Shown in pieces: positions 1 through 5,643 of a stretch of 7,420 bases of DNA. Every line of letters begins with the position of its first letter. Positions within the stretch are counted from its first letter, which is position 1. Position numbers and translations under genes: made by a program. The notes below the pieces were generated by a model. It had not been told where the DNA came from, ran no database searches, and saw only the letters and a program-made list of their open reading frames with translations. This DNA comes from an uncultured Clostridia bacterium (GTDB taxonomy: Bacteria; Bacillota; Clostridia; Lachnospirales; Lachnospiraceae), in contig CAMORF010000107.1 in the NCBI GenBank assembly GCA_946623485.1, positions 1 through 7,420 on the forward strand, in the 5' to 3' direction.

Positions 1-65
1 CTTGCCGGCTCGAATTATGACAGTATGCTGTGAGTGCTGAACAGTTACAAATAATCATCATAATA

Positions 66-98
66 AAAGAACCCGCAGCATGACGCTGCGGGTTCTTT
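66..98 (-). terminator. Rho-independent terminator of pncB
   Basis: A perfect 14-bp inverted repeat (arms 66-79 and 85-98, GC-rich core CCCGCAGC) with a 5-nt loop lies 52 bases beyond the pncB stop codon. Read leftward, the stem ends in a T-rich run (TTCTTTTATTAT), the usual layout of an intrinsic terminator. Read rightward the tail is only TTTCGGG, so any rightward activity would be weaker. Confidence 0.85.
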
Positions 99-149
99 CG
101 GGTTCACCAATACCAGCTCAAAAGCAGTCTGCGGATGTCAGAGTACGAT

Positions 150-1619
150 TCATGAAAAGTCCTGCAGCTGCTTCAGGCTCATTTCTTCCAGAAGATCCGT
201 GCGGATCTGATAGAGACGGTCAGACAGATCCACATACATTTCATGCGGGTTCACAAACCGCTTTGTCTCATCCCACAGGGATTCCTTCTCCATGGTGCAG
301 ACATCACGGATCTCCATGACGGACGGGGACTCATAGACGCATTCCCCGTTCAGGAAAACCGGGATGAGCAGCGGGCGCATCTCATAAGTGCCGCCCTTGA
401 GCTTTGTCTTCTTCCAGGTTTCCTTCGGGTCGAACAGGATCAGATCCTGCGCGGGATCGTATTCCTCTTCCTCCAGGCAGATCAGGTCGGCGCGGATCTT
501 GTGGAACTGCTTATCGTAGATCCGGTAGATCTTTTTGTTGCCCGGATTCGTGATCTTTTCGGTATTGTCCGAAAGCTTGATTTTCGGGATCAGGTTCCCG
601 TTTTCATCCTCGATTGCCGCAAGCTTATAGACGCCTCCAAAAGCGGGCGTATTCTTCGATGTGATCAGATTCGTGCCCACACCCCAGGAATTGATTGCCG
701 CTCTCTGGGCCATCAGGGACTGGATCAGGTATTCGTCCAGATCCGAGCTGGCAGTGATGGTGGCATCCGGGAAGCCCGCTTCATCGAGCATGGCTCTTGC
801 TTTTTTGGACATATAGGCAAGGTCGCCGGAATCCAGGCGGATTCCGAATTTCTTCAGCCTGATTCCCTCTTCTTTCATCTGCCGGAAGGTCCGGATCGCG
901 TTCGGGACGCCGGAATGAAGCGTGTCATAGGTATCCACCAGCAGCGTGCAGTTGTCCGGGTAGAGCCTTGCGTAAGTGCAAAATGCTTCAAACTCGCTGG
1001 GGAAGCTCATGATCCAGCTGTGCGCATGGGTTCCCATGACAGGCACGTTGAAAAGCTGCCCGGTCAGTACGTTCGAGGTTCCAACGCAGCCTCCGATGAC
1101 TGCCGCCCTGGCCCCATAGGTGCCCGCATCCGGTCCCTGCGCCCGCCGCAGGCCAAATTCCATGACTGCGCCGCCCTGGGCGGCATAGCAGACGCGTGCA
1201 GCCTTTGTCGCAATCAGAGACTGGTGGTTGATGATATTCAGAAGCGCTGTTTCCATCAGCTGCGCTTCCATGATGGGGGCGACAACTTTGACCAGCGGCT
1301 CCTTCGGAAAGACGACGGTCCCTTCCGGAATTGCATAGATATCTCCGGAAAAATGAAAGTTCAGGAGATATTCCAGGAAATCTTCTTCAAACGTTCCGGT
1401 GGAACGAAGATAGGCAATATCCTGTTCATCAAAGGTCAGCCTCTTCACATAATCGATCAGCTGATCCAGTCCGGCACAGATCGCGTATCCTCCGCCATCC
1501 GGATTGCTGCGGTAAAATGCGTCAAACACGACCTTTGGGTTGTGTCCGGTTTTATAGTAACCTTGCATCATCGTCAGCTCGTAGAAGTCGGTAAGAAGCG
1601 AAAGCTTCATAGTACTCAT
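150..1619 (-). CDS. pncB: Nicotinate phosphoribosyltransferase (NAD salvage)
   Basis: Cytoplasmic enzyme joining nicotinate and PRPP, with ATP hydrolysis, to form nicotinate mononucleotide, the entry step of the Preiss-Handler NAD salvage route. The 489-residue product has family landmarks in order: LLTDFYELTMMQGY near the N-terminus (about 8-21), EFGLRRAQGPD (about 154-164), GTHAHSW (196-202, region of the histidine phosphorylated in characterised homologues), VDTYDT (228-233), IRLDSGDLA (260-268, phosphate and substrate loop) and GVGTNLITS (313-321). Length is typical of the Firmicutes form. The ATG at 1619 was chosen because AAAGGAGG sits 9 bases upstream and the TDFYELT motif then falls at the usual distance from the N-terminus. 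A GTG at 1697 would add 26 residues and also has a plausible SD. The gene is monocistronic here, leftward, and ends at the 66-98 terminator. Confidence 0.96.
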   Translation of the reverse strand: MSTMKLSLLTDFYELTMMQGYYKTGHNPKVVFDAFYRSNPDGGGYAICAGLDQLIDYVKRLTFDEQDIAYLRSTGTFEEDFLEYLLNFHFSGDIYAIPEGTVVFPKEPLVKVVAPIMEAQLMETALLNIINHQSLIATKAARVCYAAQGGAVMEFGLRRAQGPDAGTYGARAAVIGGCVGTSNVLTGQLFNVPVMGTHAHSWIMSFPSEFEAFCTYARLYPDNCTLLVDTYDTLHSGVPNAIRTFRQMKEEGIRLKKFGIRLDSGDLAYMSKKARAMLDEAGFPDATITASSDLDEYLIQSLMAQRAAINSWGVGTNLITSKNTPAFGGVYKLAAIEDENGNLIPKIKLSDNTEKITNPGNKKIYRIYDKQFHKIRADLICLEEEEYDPAQDLILFDPKETWKKTKLKGGTYEMRPLLIPVFLNGECVYESPSVMEIRDVCTMEKESLWDETKRFVNPHEMYVDLSDRLYQIRTDLLEEMSLKQLQDFS

Positions 1620-1628
1620 GGAAAGCAG

Positions 1629-1636
1629 CCTCCTTT
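1629..1636 (-). promoter_or_regulatory. Ribosome binding site deciding the pncB start
   Basis: AAAGGAGG on the minus strand, 9 bases before the ATG at 1619. It is the strongest SD in the leader and favours the 489-residue product over the 515-residue form starting at GTG 1697. Confidence 0.85.
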
Positions 1637-1718
1637 CTGGCAAATATCGCAGATTGATCAAAAAGAATCCGGCGACTATTTCGTACTCCGTTCTCACATG
1701 ATATCGCCTTCCTCACGC

Positions 1719-1724
1719 ATTATA
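1719..1724 (-). promoter_or_regulatory. Candidate -10 box for pncB
   Basis: A perfect TATAAT on the minus strand, roughly 100 bases before the pncB start codon. No good -35 lies at 16-18 bases (the best hexamers are TTCCTT-like), so this would be a weak or activator-dependent promoter, or the true promoter lies elsewhere. The implied leader is about 90 nt. Confidence 0.45.
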
Positions 1725-1760
1725 AACGCTTCCGCCGGGAAAGGAAAGAAGAAAGATATG

Positions 1761-1784
1761 GTCAAAAAAGTGGTCAAAAAGTTT
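1761..1784. repeat. Tandem GGTCAAAAA repeat upstream of pncB
   Basis: Two adjacent 12-bp units, GGTCAAAAAAGT and GGTCAAAAAGTT. On the pncB strand they read as TTTTTGACC twice, 37 bases upstream of the candidate -10. One helical turn apart, they could be a regulator binding pair or a curved A-tract upstream element. I do not recognise them as a published NAD-regulon operator. Confidence 0.5.
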
Positions 1785-1805
1785 TCTGCAGAATGAAAAA
1801 AATGC

Positions 1806-1834
1806 TTGCAATGCGTTCCTGTTGCGTATATAAT
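1806..1834 (+). promoter_or_regulatory. Sigma-70/SigA promoter of the tRNA-Gln gene
   Basis: TTGCAA (1806-1811) and a perfect TATAAT (1829-1834) with a 17-base spacer, a near-consensus housekeeping promoter. Initiation would fall near 1841, giving a leader of about 36 nt before the mature tRNA. Confidence 0.85.
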
Positions 1835-1876
1835 AACATTCGTCGCAAGGAAAAGCGGCAAAGAGAAATATCATAA

Positions 1877-1948
1877 AGGGGTATAGCCAAACGGTAAGGC
1901 AGCGGACTCTGACTCCGTCATTTCAAGGTTCGAATCCTTGTACCCCTG
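1877..1948 (+). tRNA. tRNA-Gln, anticodon CUG
   Basis: A complete 72-nt cloverleaf. The acceptor stem AGGGGTA (1877-1883) pairs perfectly with TACCCCT (1941-1947), followed by discriminator G1948. The D arm is GCC/GGC (1886-1888, 1898-1900). The anticodon stem GCGGA/TCCGT has loop CTCTGAC with anticodon CTG at 1909-1911. The T arm is CAAGG/CCTTG around TTCGAAT. The anticodon reads CAG glutamine codons. No CCA is encoded, so the 3' end must be added by tRNA nucleotidyltransferase. In most Clostridia glutamine tRNA is charged through Glu-tRNA(Gln) and the GatCAB amidotransferase; that is family knowledge, not visible here. The gene stands alone with its own promoter and terminator. Confidence 0.96.
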
Positions 1949-1954
1949 TTGAGC

Positions 1955-1984
1955 ACCACATCCGGATCCGGATGTGGTTTTTTT
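1955..1984 (+). terminator. Rho-independent terminator after tRNA-Gln
   Basis: Perfect 10-bp stem ACCACATCCG / CGGATGTGGT (1955-1964, 1969-1978) with a GATC loop, running into seven Ts (1978-1984). It starts 7 bases after the tRNA 3' end and should stop nearly all tRNA transcripts before the following repeat array. Confidence 0.92.
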
Positions 1985-1999
1985 ATGTCCCGGTATGAT

Positions 2000-2190
2000 G
2001 CCGGACGGACAGAGATACAGACAGGGGAACACGCCGGACGGATAGAGAAACGGACAGGAAAACATGCCGGACGGACAGAGAATCGGGCAGGAAAACATGC
2101 CGGACGGATAGAATTACGGACGGGAAAACATGCCGGACGGATAGAAAACGGACAGAGAAACATGCCGGACGGGCAGAGAATCGGGCAGGG
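2000..2190 (+). repeat. 33-bp tandem repeat array, six units
   Basis: Units begin with GCCGGACGG at 2000, 2033, 2066, 2099, 2132 and 2164, so the period is 33, 33, 33, 33, 32. The rest of each unit is purine-rich (GATAGAGAAACGGACAGG type, ending AAAACAT in the middle copies), and the sixth unit is cut short by the hairpin that follows. Because 33 is three times eleven, open frames persist on both strands (an Arg/Gly/His-rich one rightward, a Cys/Pro-rich one leftward). Neither has a convincing SD, and both overlap the tRNA or its terminator, so I call the array non-coding. The divergence between copies shows it is not a very recent expansion. Confidence 0.9.
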
Positions 2191-2214
2191 AGATGAAGTC
2201 CTCCCTGCCCGTTT
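2182..2214 (+). terminator. Hairpin closing the 33-bp array, possible terminator
   Basis: Perfect 11-bp stem CGGGCAGGGAG / CTCCCTGCCCG (2182-2192, 2201-2211) with an 8-nt loop, followed by only TTT (2212-2214) and later TGTTTTAT. The 5' arm is made of the last repeat unit. It is stable enough for a rightward terminator, but the U-tract is short. Leftward it has no T run. Confidence 0.5.
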
Positions 2215-2240
2215 GCCCCATGTTTTATCGTAACAATTCA

Positions 2241-2257
2241 GGATCCGGTCCGGATCC
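2241..2257. repeat. GGATCCGG palindrome
   Basis: GGATCCGG (2241-2248) and CCGGATCC (2250-2257) around a single T. The same GGATCCGG word forms the tip of the tRNA terminator at 1964-1971, so related palindromes sit on both sides of the 33-bp array. Function unknown; it could be a protein site or a hairpin remnant. Confidence 0.5.
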
Positions 2258-2283
2258 AATTCCGTATCCCTGACCGCCCTCAG

Positions 2284-2306
2284 CGCAGAACGCTTTGCGT
2301 TCTGCG
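2284..2306 (-). terminator. Hairpin downstream of the XRE regulator gene
   Basis: Perfect 10-bp stem CGCAGAACGC / GCGTTCTGCG with a 3-nt loop, 24 bases beyond the stop codon of the leftward regulator gene. Its position suits a transcript end or an mRNA-stabilising 3' structure. There is no T-tract on either side, so an intrinsic terminator is doubtful. Confidence 0.4.
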
Positions 2307-2329
2307 TAATGAGGTGCGGAACAGCTGCG

Positions 2330-2860
2330 TTATACCTTGATCAGGTTATGGTATCTGCGCAATTCTTCCTGCGCGACCTTAAGCGCATGCTCCAGGTCAG
2401 GGATCTTCTCCAGCTCTTTCTTCGCGCTCTTGAGTTCCCGCTCCAGGCTTCGATATCTTTCCAGCTCTTCTCTTGCAGTCTGCAGTTTTCGTTCCAGATC
2501 CTGATGAGCCTTGATCTCTTCCTGCGCGGAGCTCATGTATCGGGAAAGGATTTCAAGCTCACTGGGATTTGCGCTGTCGAAGAGACTTATCACGTAAGAA
2601 GGGACAGCAGCCGCCCGTTCAGCGCCGGAATCACGCACAAGATAATCAAGGCTCACGTGAAAGATATCACAGAGCATCGTTAAACGCCAGAATTTCATGG
2701 TTTGGACGCCGCGTTCCACCCGGCTGAGGGTGACAACAGAACAATTGATCATCTCAGCAAGCTTCTGCTGGGAATAATGGTTCTTTTCACGGAGCATCTT
2801 GATCTTCTGTCCGCAAAACCTGGCATATTCACATTCCTTTTGATCCTTCAATTTTCCCAT
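2330..2860 (-). CDS. XRE-family regulator with coiled-coil tail
   Basis: A 176-residue cytoplasmic DNA-binding protein. Numbered from this start, residues about 16-75 form a Cro/C1-type helix-turn-helix domain: GQKIKMLREKNHYSQQKLAE leads into a recognition region around SVVTLSRVERG, then LCDIFHVSLDYLV, the classic end of the fold. A linker (about 76-110) is followed by a charged coiled coil that includes three 17-residue repeats of the form LE..L..A..EL (about 121-171), ending at NLIKV. The coiled coil probably mediates oligomerisation or partner binding; no effector enzyme domain is seen. The ATG at 2860 is preferred to an in-frame GTG at 2884 that would add eight residues; neither has a recognisable SD. 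The gene diverges from the unknown gene at 3139, across a dyad that could be its operator. Target genes are unknown. Confidence 0.85.
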   Translation of the reverse strand: MGKLKDQKECEYARFCGQKIKMLREKNHYSQQKLAEMINCSVVTLSRVERGVQTMKFWRLTMLCDIFHVSLDYLVRDSGAERAAAVPSYVISLFDSANPSELEILSRYMSSAQEEIKAHQDLERKLQTAREELERYRSLERELKSAKKELEKIPDLEHALKVAQEELRRYHNLIKV

Positions 2861-2893
2861 GTTTCGATTGTAAAGGAAATGCACTCAAATATA

Positions 2894-2924
2894 CATATCA
2901 TATGACGATCATTTTATATGATAT
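2894..2924. promoter_or_regulatory. AT-rich dyad, candidate operator of the XRE regulator
   Basis: ATATCATAT (2895-2903) and its exact reverse complement ATATGATAT (2916-2924) are separated by 12 bases, and CATATCATATG (2894-2904) is itself near-palindromic. The dyad lies just upstream of the regulator gene in a tract rich in TATA-like hexamers, where its promoter must be. Autorepression by binding here is inference from the usual behaviour of XRE regulators. Confidence 0.4.
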
Positions 2925-3037
2925 TTATAGGCGCAATACGACCGGCTCCAGGTACTTTTTCTGATGTGGAGATGCCGGAAAGTGACCAAAGCAGGCCGGG
3001 ACTTGCGCAGGACGCGCAGAATCTCATTCCGATCCTG

Positions 3038-3066
3038 CTGACGAGTTTTGAAAAATGCGATATAAT
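3038..3066 (+). promoter_or_regulatory. Promoter for the 3139 gene
   Basis: CTGACG (3038-3043, four of six consensus bases) and a perfect TATAAT (3061-3066) with 17 bases between, 72 bases before the start codon at 3139. This gives a leader of about 65 nt. Confidence 0.65.
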
Positions 3067-3138
3067 AAGCGGCAAGAAGCAAATTTGTGATCTGTGGCAG
3101 AACGATAGCAGTACGACCTGAAAGGAAACAGAAGCACA

Positions 3139-3660
3139 ATGGGGATAATTGACTGGAAGAGATATGTGCGGCTTTGCGAGGAGGCGTCTGCTCCGGCGAT
3201 CGACAGATTCGCTCAAACGCTGCGTAAGGCAGCCGGGGTAGCAACCAATCAATCGATGCCGGTTTATGAAGGTGCGTTGAAGGGAAGCCTGGTTACGGTG
3301 CTGAGGCAGATGACGGATATCCTGAAGCATATGGCCAGACTACAGCTGCAGGAAAAAGAATACGGAAGGATTCGCTGGAAGGATGTGGAAGACCGGATGC
3401 GGGAGGTGTTCTTTCAGCGGCTGTGCGCGATTGAAAACATGTATGTTGCGACAGAATATGTCAACACGCGCCTCAGAAACCTGCCTTCCGATCAGGAGAT
3501 GATGTACCAGTGGGTATATGGCCTGCAGAACAAGGAAGATGAAATTGACCGGATTGCGGGCAGGATCTCAGCGGAGGCAGCTGCATTTGCAAGCGAAGAT
3601 GTGCCGCGGATCATAGATCTGGCCCAGACAGGAATCCGATTCAGATCCAGCAGAACATAA
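3139..3660 (+). CDS. Uncharacterised helical protein, 173 aa
   Basis: I do not recognise this family. The sequence begins MGIIDWKRYVRLCEEA and appears almost entirely alpha-helical and soluble, with no signal peptide or membrane segment. It is charged and rich in Arg, Glu, Gln and Met, with amphipathic stretches around 43-70 and 80-112. A conserved-looking DQEMMYQWVYGLQNKEDEIDRI segment spans about 118-139, and the C-terminus is basic (RFRSSRT). No catalytic motif stands out. AAGGAA lies 11 bases before the ATG, a modest SD, and a good promoter is upstream. It diverges from the XRE regulator, so it is a natural candidate target of that protein. A 34-bp repeat array starts at its stop codon. 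The frame is supported by promoter, SD and composition rather than homology. Confidence 0.75.
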   Translation: MGIIDWKRYVRLCEEASAPAIDRFAQTLRKAAGVATNQSMPVYEGALKGSLVTVLRQMTDILKHMARLQLQEKEYGRIRWKDVEDRMREVFFQRLCAIENMYVATEYVNTRLRNLPSDQEMMYQWVYGLQNKEDEIDRIAGRISAEAAAFASEDVPRIIDLAQTGIRFRSSRT

Positions 3661-3667
3661 GTGGATT

Positions 3668-3769
3668 CAGGTCATAAGTGTCAGTATCCATTGAGAAGAA
3701 GCAGGTCATAAGTGTCAGTATCCATTAAGAAGAAGCAGGTCATAAGTGTCAGTATCCATTAAAAAGAAG
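3668..3769 (+). repeat. 34-bp tandem repeat, three full copies
   Basis: Units start CAGGTCATAAGTG at 3668, 3702 and 3736 with an exact 34-bp period. They differ only in the ATTGAGAAG / ATTAAGAAG / ATTAAAAAG segment. A decayed fourth copy begins at 3770 (CAGGCTATCAG). The 17 bases at 3651-3667, which include the stop codon of the preceding gene, resemble a shortened unit. Since 34 is not a multiple of three, the array is non-coding. The rest of the gap to 3882 shows no clear promoter. Confidence 0.92.
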
Positions 3770-3882
3770 CAGGCTATCAGTTCAGCCGTCCATAAACAGA
3801 GGCAGGCCGTAAGGCGGCAGCTCATACGCGGATACAGATCAGAAAACAGAAAAGATGTAGGTCAGGAAGGGAACAGAGTAAG

Positions 3883-4614
3883 ATGGGAAAGTATGAATTT
3901 CAATCCAGGGTGCGATATTCTGAATGCGGTGAGAATTGTCGCCTTCATCTTGGAGGCGTTGTGAACTATTTTCAGGATGCCGCGTCGTTTCAGGGAGAAG
4001 AACTTGGGATTGGGATCTCCTATCTGAAAGAACACAATATGGCCTGGGTTCTGGTATCCTGGCAGATTTTTACCGATCATATGCCAAAGCTTGGGGAACT
4101 GATCACGGTCAGGACGTGGGCATATGATTTCAACAGCTTCTACGGACTGCGCAATCTGGAGATGATAGACGGGAGCGGAAACAGGGCAGCCTGGGCAAAC
4201 AGTGTCTGGGTGTTGATGGATACAAAAAACGTTCGTCCGGTCCGGGTTCCGGATCTGCTGATTGAACGTTACGGACAGGAAGAAAAGCTGGACATGCCGT
4301 ATGCGCCGAGACGGATCCGGGTTCCGGAAGGCGGAGCGGAGATGGAACCCTTCACGATCCACCGCGGCCACCTGGATTCCAACCATCACGTCAACAACGG
4401 CCAGTATATCCAGATGGCGCTGGACTATCTGCCGGAAGGGTTTGATCTGTATGAAACAAGGGTAGAATACGTGAAACAGACATTTCTGGGGGATGTAATC
4501 CGGCCTTTGGTCGTGAAAGAGAAGGATGACAATCACATTACGGTCAGCCTGCGGAAGGAAGATGAGAGAGCATGCGCAATCGTGCGTTTTTCCTCCCGGC
4601 CGAAGCTGCAATGA
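3883..4614 (+). CDS. Acyl-ACP thioesterase (FatA/FatB-like)
   Basis: Cytoplasmic hydrolase of the acyl-ACP thioesterase family, releasing fatty acids from acyl carrier protein. The 243 residues match the double-hotdog layout: an N-terminal hotdog (about 1-125, with YFQDAASFQGEELGIG and the AWVLVSWQI strand) and a C-terminal hotdog (about 150-243). The active-site signature HLDSNHHVNN is at 163-172, giving D165, N167 and H169 of the family D-x-N-x-H motif. The Glu-Cys pair that follows in plant FatB enzymes is replaced by Q199-T200 (EYVKQTF), so the catalytic details may differ. The ATG has AGGAAGG 12 bases upstream. The gene is followed after 25 bases by cvfB in the same direction, forming a likely operon. 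Substrate chain length cannot be read from the sequence. Confidence 0.9.
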   Translation: MGKYEFQSRVRYSECGENCRLHLGGVVNYFQDAASFQGEELGIGISYLKEHNMAWVLVSWQIFTDHMPKLGELITVRTWAYDFNSFYGLRNLEMIDGSGNRAAWANSVWVLMDTKNVRPVRVPDLLIERYGQEEKLDMPYAPRRIRVPEGGAEMEPFTIHRGHLDSNHHVNNGQYIQMALDYLPEGFDLYETRVEYVKQTFLGDVIRPLVVKEKDDNHITVSLRKEDERACAIVRFSSRPKLQ

Positions 4615-4639
4615 GAAGCTGCATTGAGAGGAAAATGAT

Positions 4640-5461
4640 ATGAATCTGGGACAAAAGCAGAAGCTTACCATTGACCGGTTTCGCGAGTTTGGAGCATACC
4701 TGACGGATGGGTCGGACTCTGTGCTTCTGCCGAAAAAAGAAGTACCGGAAGGCGCGAAGACAGGGGATACGGTTGAAGTATTTCTGTATAAGGACTCATC
4801 GGATCGCCTGATCGCAACCGTGAAGACGCCTCTTCTTGTGCTTCACCAGGTGGGGCTGCTGACGGTAAGAGAAACCGGAAAGATCGGCGCGTTTCTGGAC
4901 TGGGGGCTTCCAAAGGACCTGCTGCTGCCGTTTCATGAGCAGACCCGGAGAGTGAAAGCGGGGGAACAGATCCTTGTTGCCCCCTATATTGATAAATCCG
5001 GCCGTCTGGCGGCAACCATGAATGTCTACCCATGGCTGCGCTGTGATGCGCCTTACAAGAAAGATGACAGGGTAAAGGCAAGGATCTATGAGACGAGCGA
5101 AAACTTCGGGATCTTCGCCGCGGTGGATGACCGGTACAGTGCACTGATCCCGAAACATGAAGCGCAGGCGCCTGTGAAGATCGGAGAGGTCGTAGAGGCA
5201 AGGGTTACTGCCGTGCGTGGGGATGGAAGGCTGAACCTTTCTGTCCGGGAAAAGGCATACCTGCAGATTGAGCAGGATGCCGAGCTGGTCCTGCAGGTGA
5301 TCGGAGAGTATGAAGGCGTCCTGCCCTTTGACGACAGAGTATCGCCGGAGATCATCAAGCGGGAGTTCTCCTTAAGCAAAAATGCATTTAAGCGGGCGGT
5401 AGGGCATCTGCTGAAGGAAGGAAAAGTTGAAATCCGCGGAAAACGCATATACCGCCTGTAG
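4640..5461 (+). CDS. cvfB: CvfB-type S1 RNA-binding protein with winged helix
   Basis: A 273-residue cytoplasmic nucleic-acid-binding protein of the CvfB/YitL family, in which S1-like domains are followed by a winged helix. Staphylococcal CvfB binds RNA and affects virulence gene expression; a specific role here is unknown. Visible layout: S1-like unit 1 (about 3-62), unit 2 (about 66-128, GKIGAFLDWGLPKDLLLPFHEQ), unit 3 (about 142-204, ENFGIFAAVDDRYSALIPKHE to RLNLSVRE) and a C-terminal winged helix (about 213-273, FSLSKNAFKRAVGHLLKEGK then VEIRGKRIYRL). Length is normal for the family. The ATG at 4640 has GAGAGGA 7 bases upstream. It lies 25 bases after the thioesterase gene and is probably co-transcribed, ending at the terminator at 5644-5670. 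Confidence 0.93.
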   Translation: MNLGQKQKLTIDRFREFGAYLTDGSDSVLLPKKEVPEGAKTGDTVEVFLYKDSSDRLIATVKTPLLVLHQVGLLTVRETGKIGAFLDWGLPKDLLLPFHEQTRRVKAGEQILVAPYIDKSGRLAATMNVYPWLRCDAPYKKDDRVKARIYETSENFGIFAAVDDRYSALIPKHEAQAPVKIGEVVEARVTAVRGDGRLNLSVREKAYLQIEQDAELVLQVIGEYEGVLPFDDRVSPEIIKREFSLSKNAFKRAVGHLLKEGKVEIRGKRIYRL

Positions 5462-5528
5462 CAGCCAATGAGATTGGATCGTAAGTTATTTTTCAATAGA
5501 TCCTACGAATTTGTCGCATAATAACTGG

Positions 5529-5553
5529 TACATCTTGCTTGTCTTCGCATGTA
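5529..5553 (+). repeat. Stem-loop repeat, copy A
   Basis: TACAT (5529-5533) and ATGTA (5549-5553) enclose the loop CTTGCTTGTCTTCGC; two G-T pairs could extend the stem outward. The loop is shared with two further copies at 7171-7198 and 7360-7387, while the stem sequence differs. This copy lies in the 3' region of the thioesterase-cvfB unit, 68 bases after the cvfB stop and upstream of its terminator. Confidence 0.7.
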
Positions 5554-5569
5554 TTTGCTGCGTTGTTGT

Positions 5570-5607
5570 CAGTCGACGTAGTAAGTCAGCAGTCGACGTA
5601 GTAAGTC
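5570..5607 (+). repeat. 20-bp tandem duplication
   Basis: CAGTCGACGTAGTAAGTC occurs at 5570-5587 and again at 5590-5607, a period of 20 bases with no mismatch over 18. Each copy contains the palindrome GTCGAC. It follows stem-loop copy A in the cvfB 3' region. Confidence 0.85.
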
Positions 5608-5643
5608 GGATGGAAACGAAGAGGAGTAACAGAAAAACAGAAT

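Noticed and set aside
1..33. Possible C-terminal tail of an upstream rightward gene (ending NYDSML, stop at 31-33)
   Set aside because: Only ten codons are visible and no family can be recognised, so it cannot be told apart from chance.
243..1796. Long rightward open frame (517 codons) opposite pncB
   Set aside because: It is the antisense shadow of a clearly identified enzyme gene. It has no SD and its composition (Arg, His, Ile and Leu biased) matches no family I recognise.
2000..2190. CRISPR-like array
   Set aside because: Units are head-to-tail and the whole 33-bp unit is similar. There are no unique spacers between constant repeats and no cas genes. The 34-bp repeats at 3668-3769 fail for the same reason.
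1918..2259. Leftward Cys/Pro-rich repetitive open frame (11-residue repeats such as RPACFPVRFSI)
   Set aside because: It arises from the 33-bp periodicity, runs into the tRNA gene, and starts at a TTG without a good SD. The rightward Arg/Gly-rich frame at 1949-2233 is rejected for the same reasons; it begins next to the tRNA 3' end.
2918..3121. Rightward 67-codon open frame between the regulator and the unknown gene
   Set aside because: There is no SD, it overlaps the dyad and the promoter of the 3139 gene, and its composition does not look coding.
3862..4671. Leftward 269-codon open frame opposite the thioesterase gene
   Set aside because: Antisense shadow of a well-supported gene, rich in Cys, His, Phe and Ile, with no SD.
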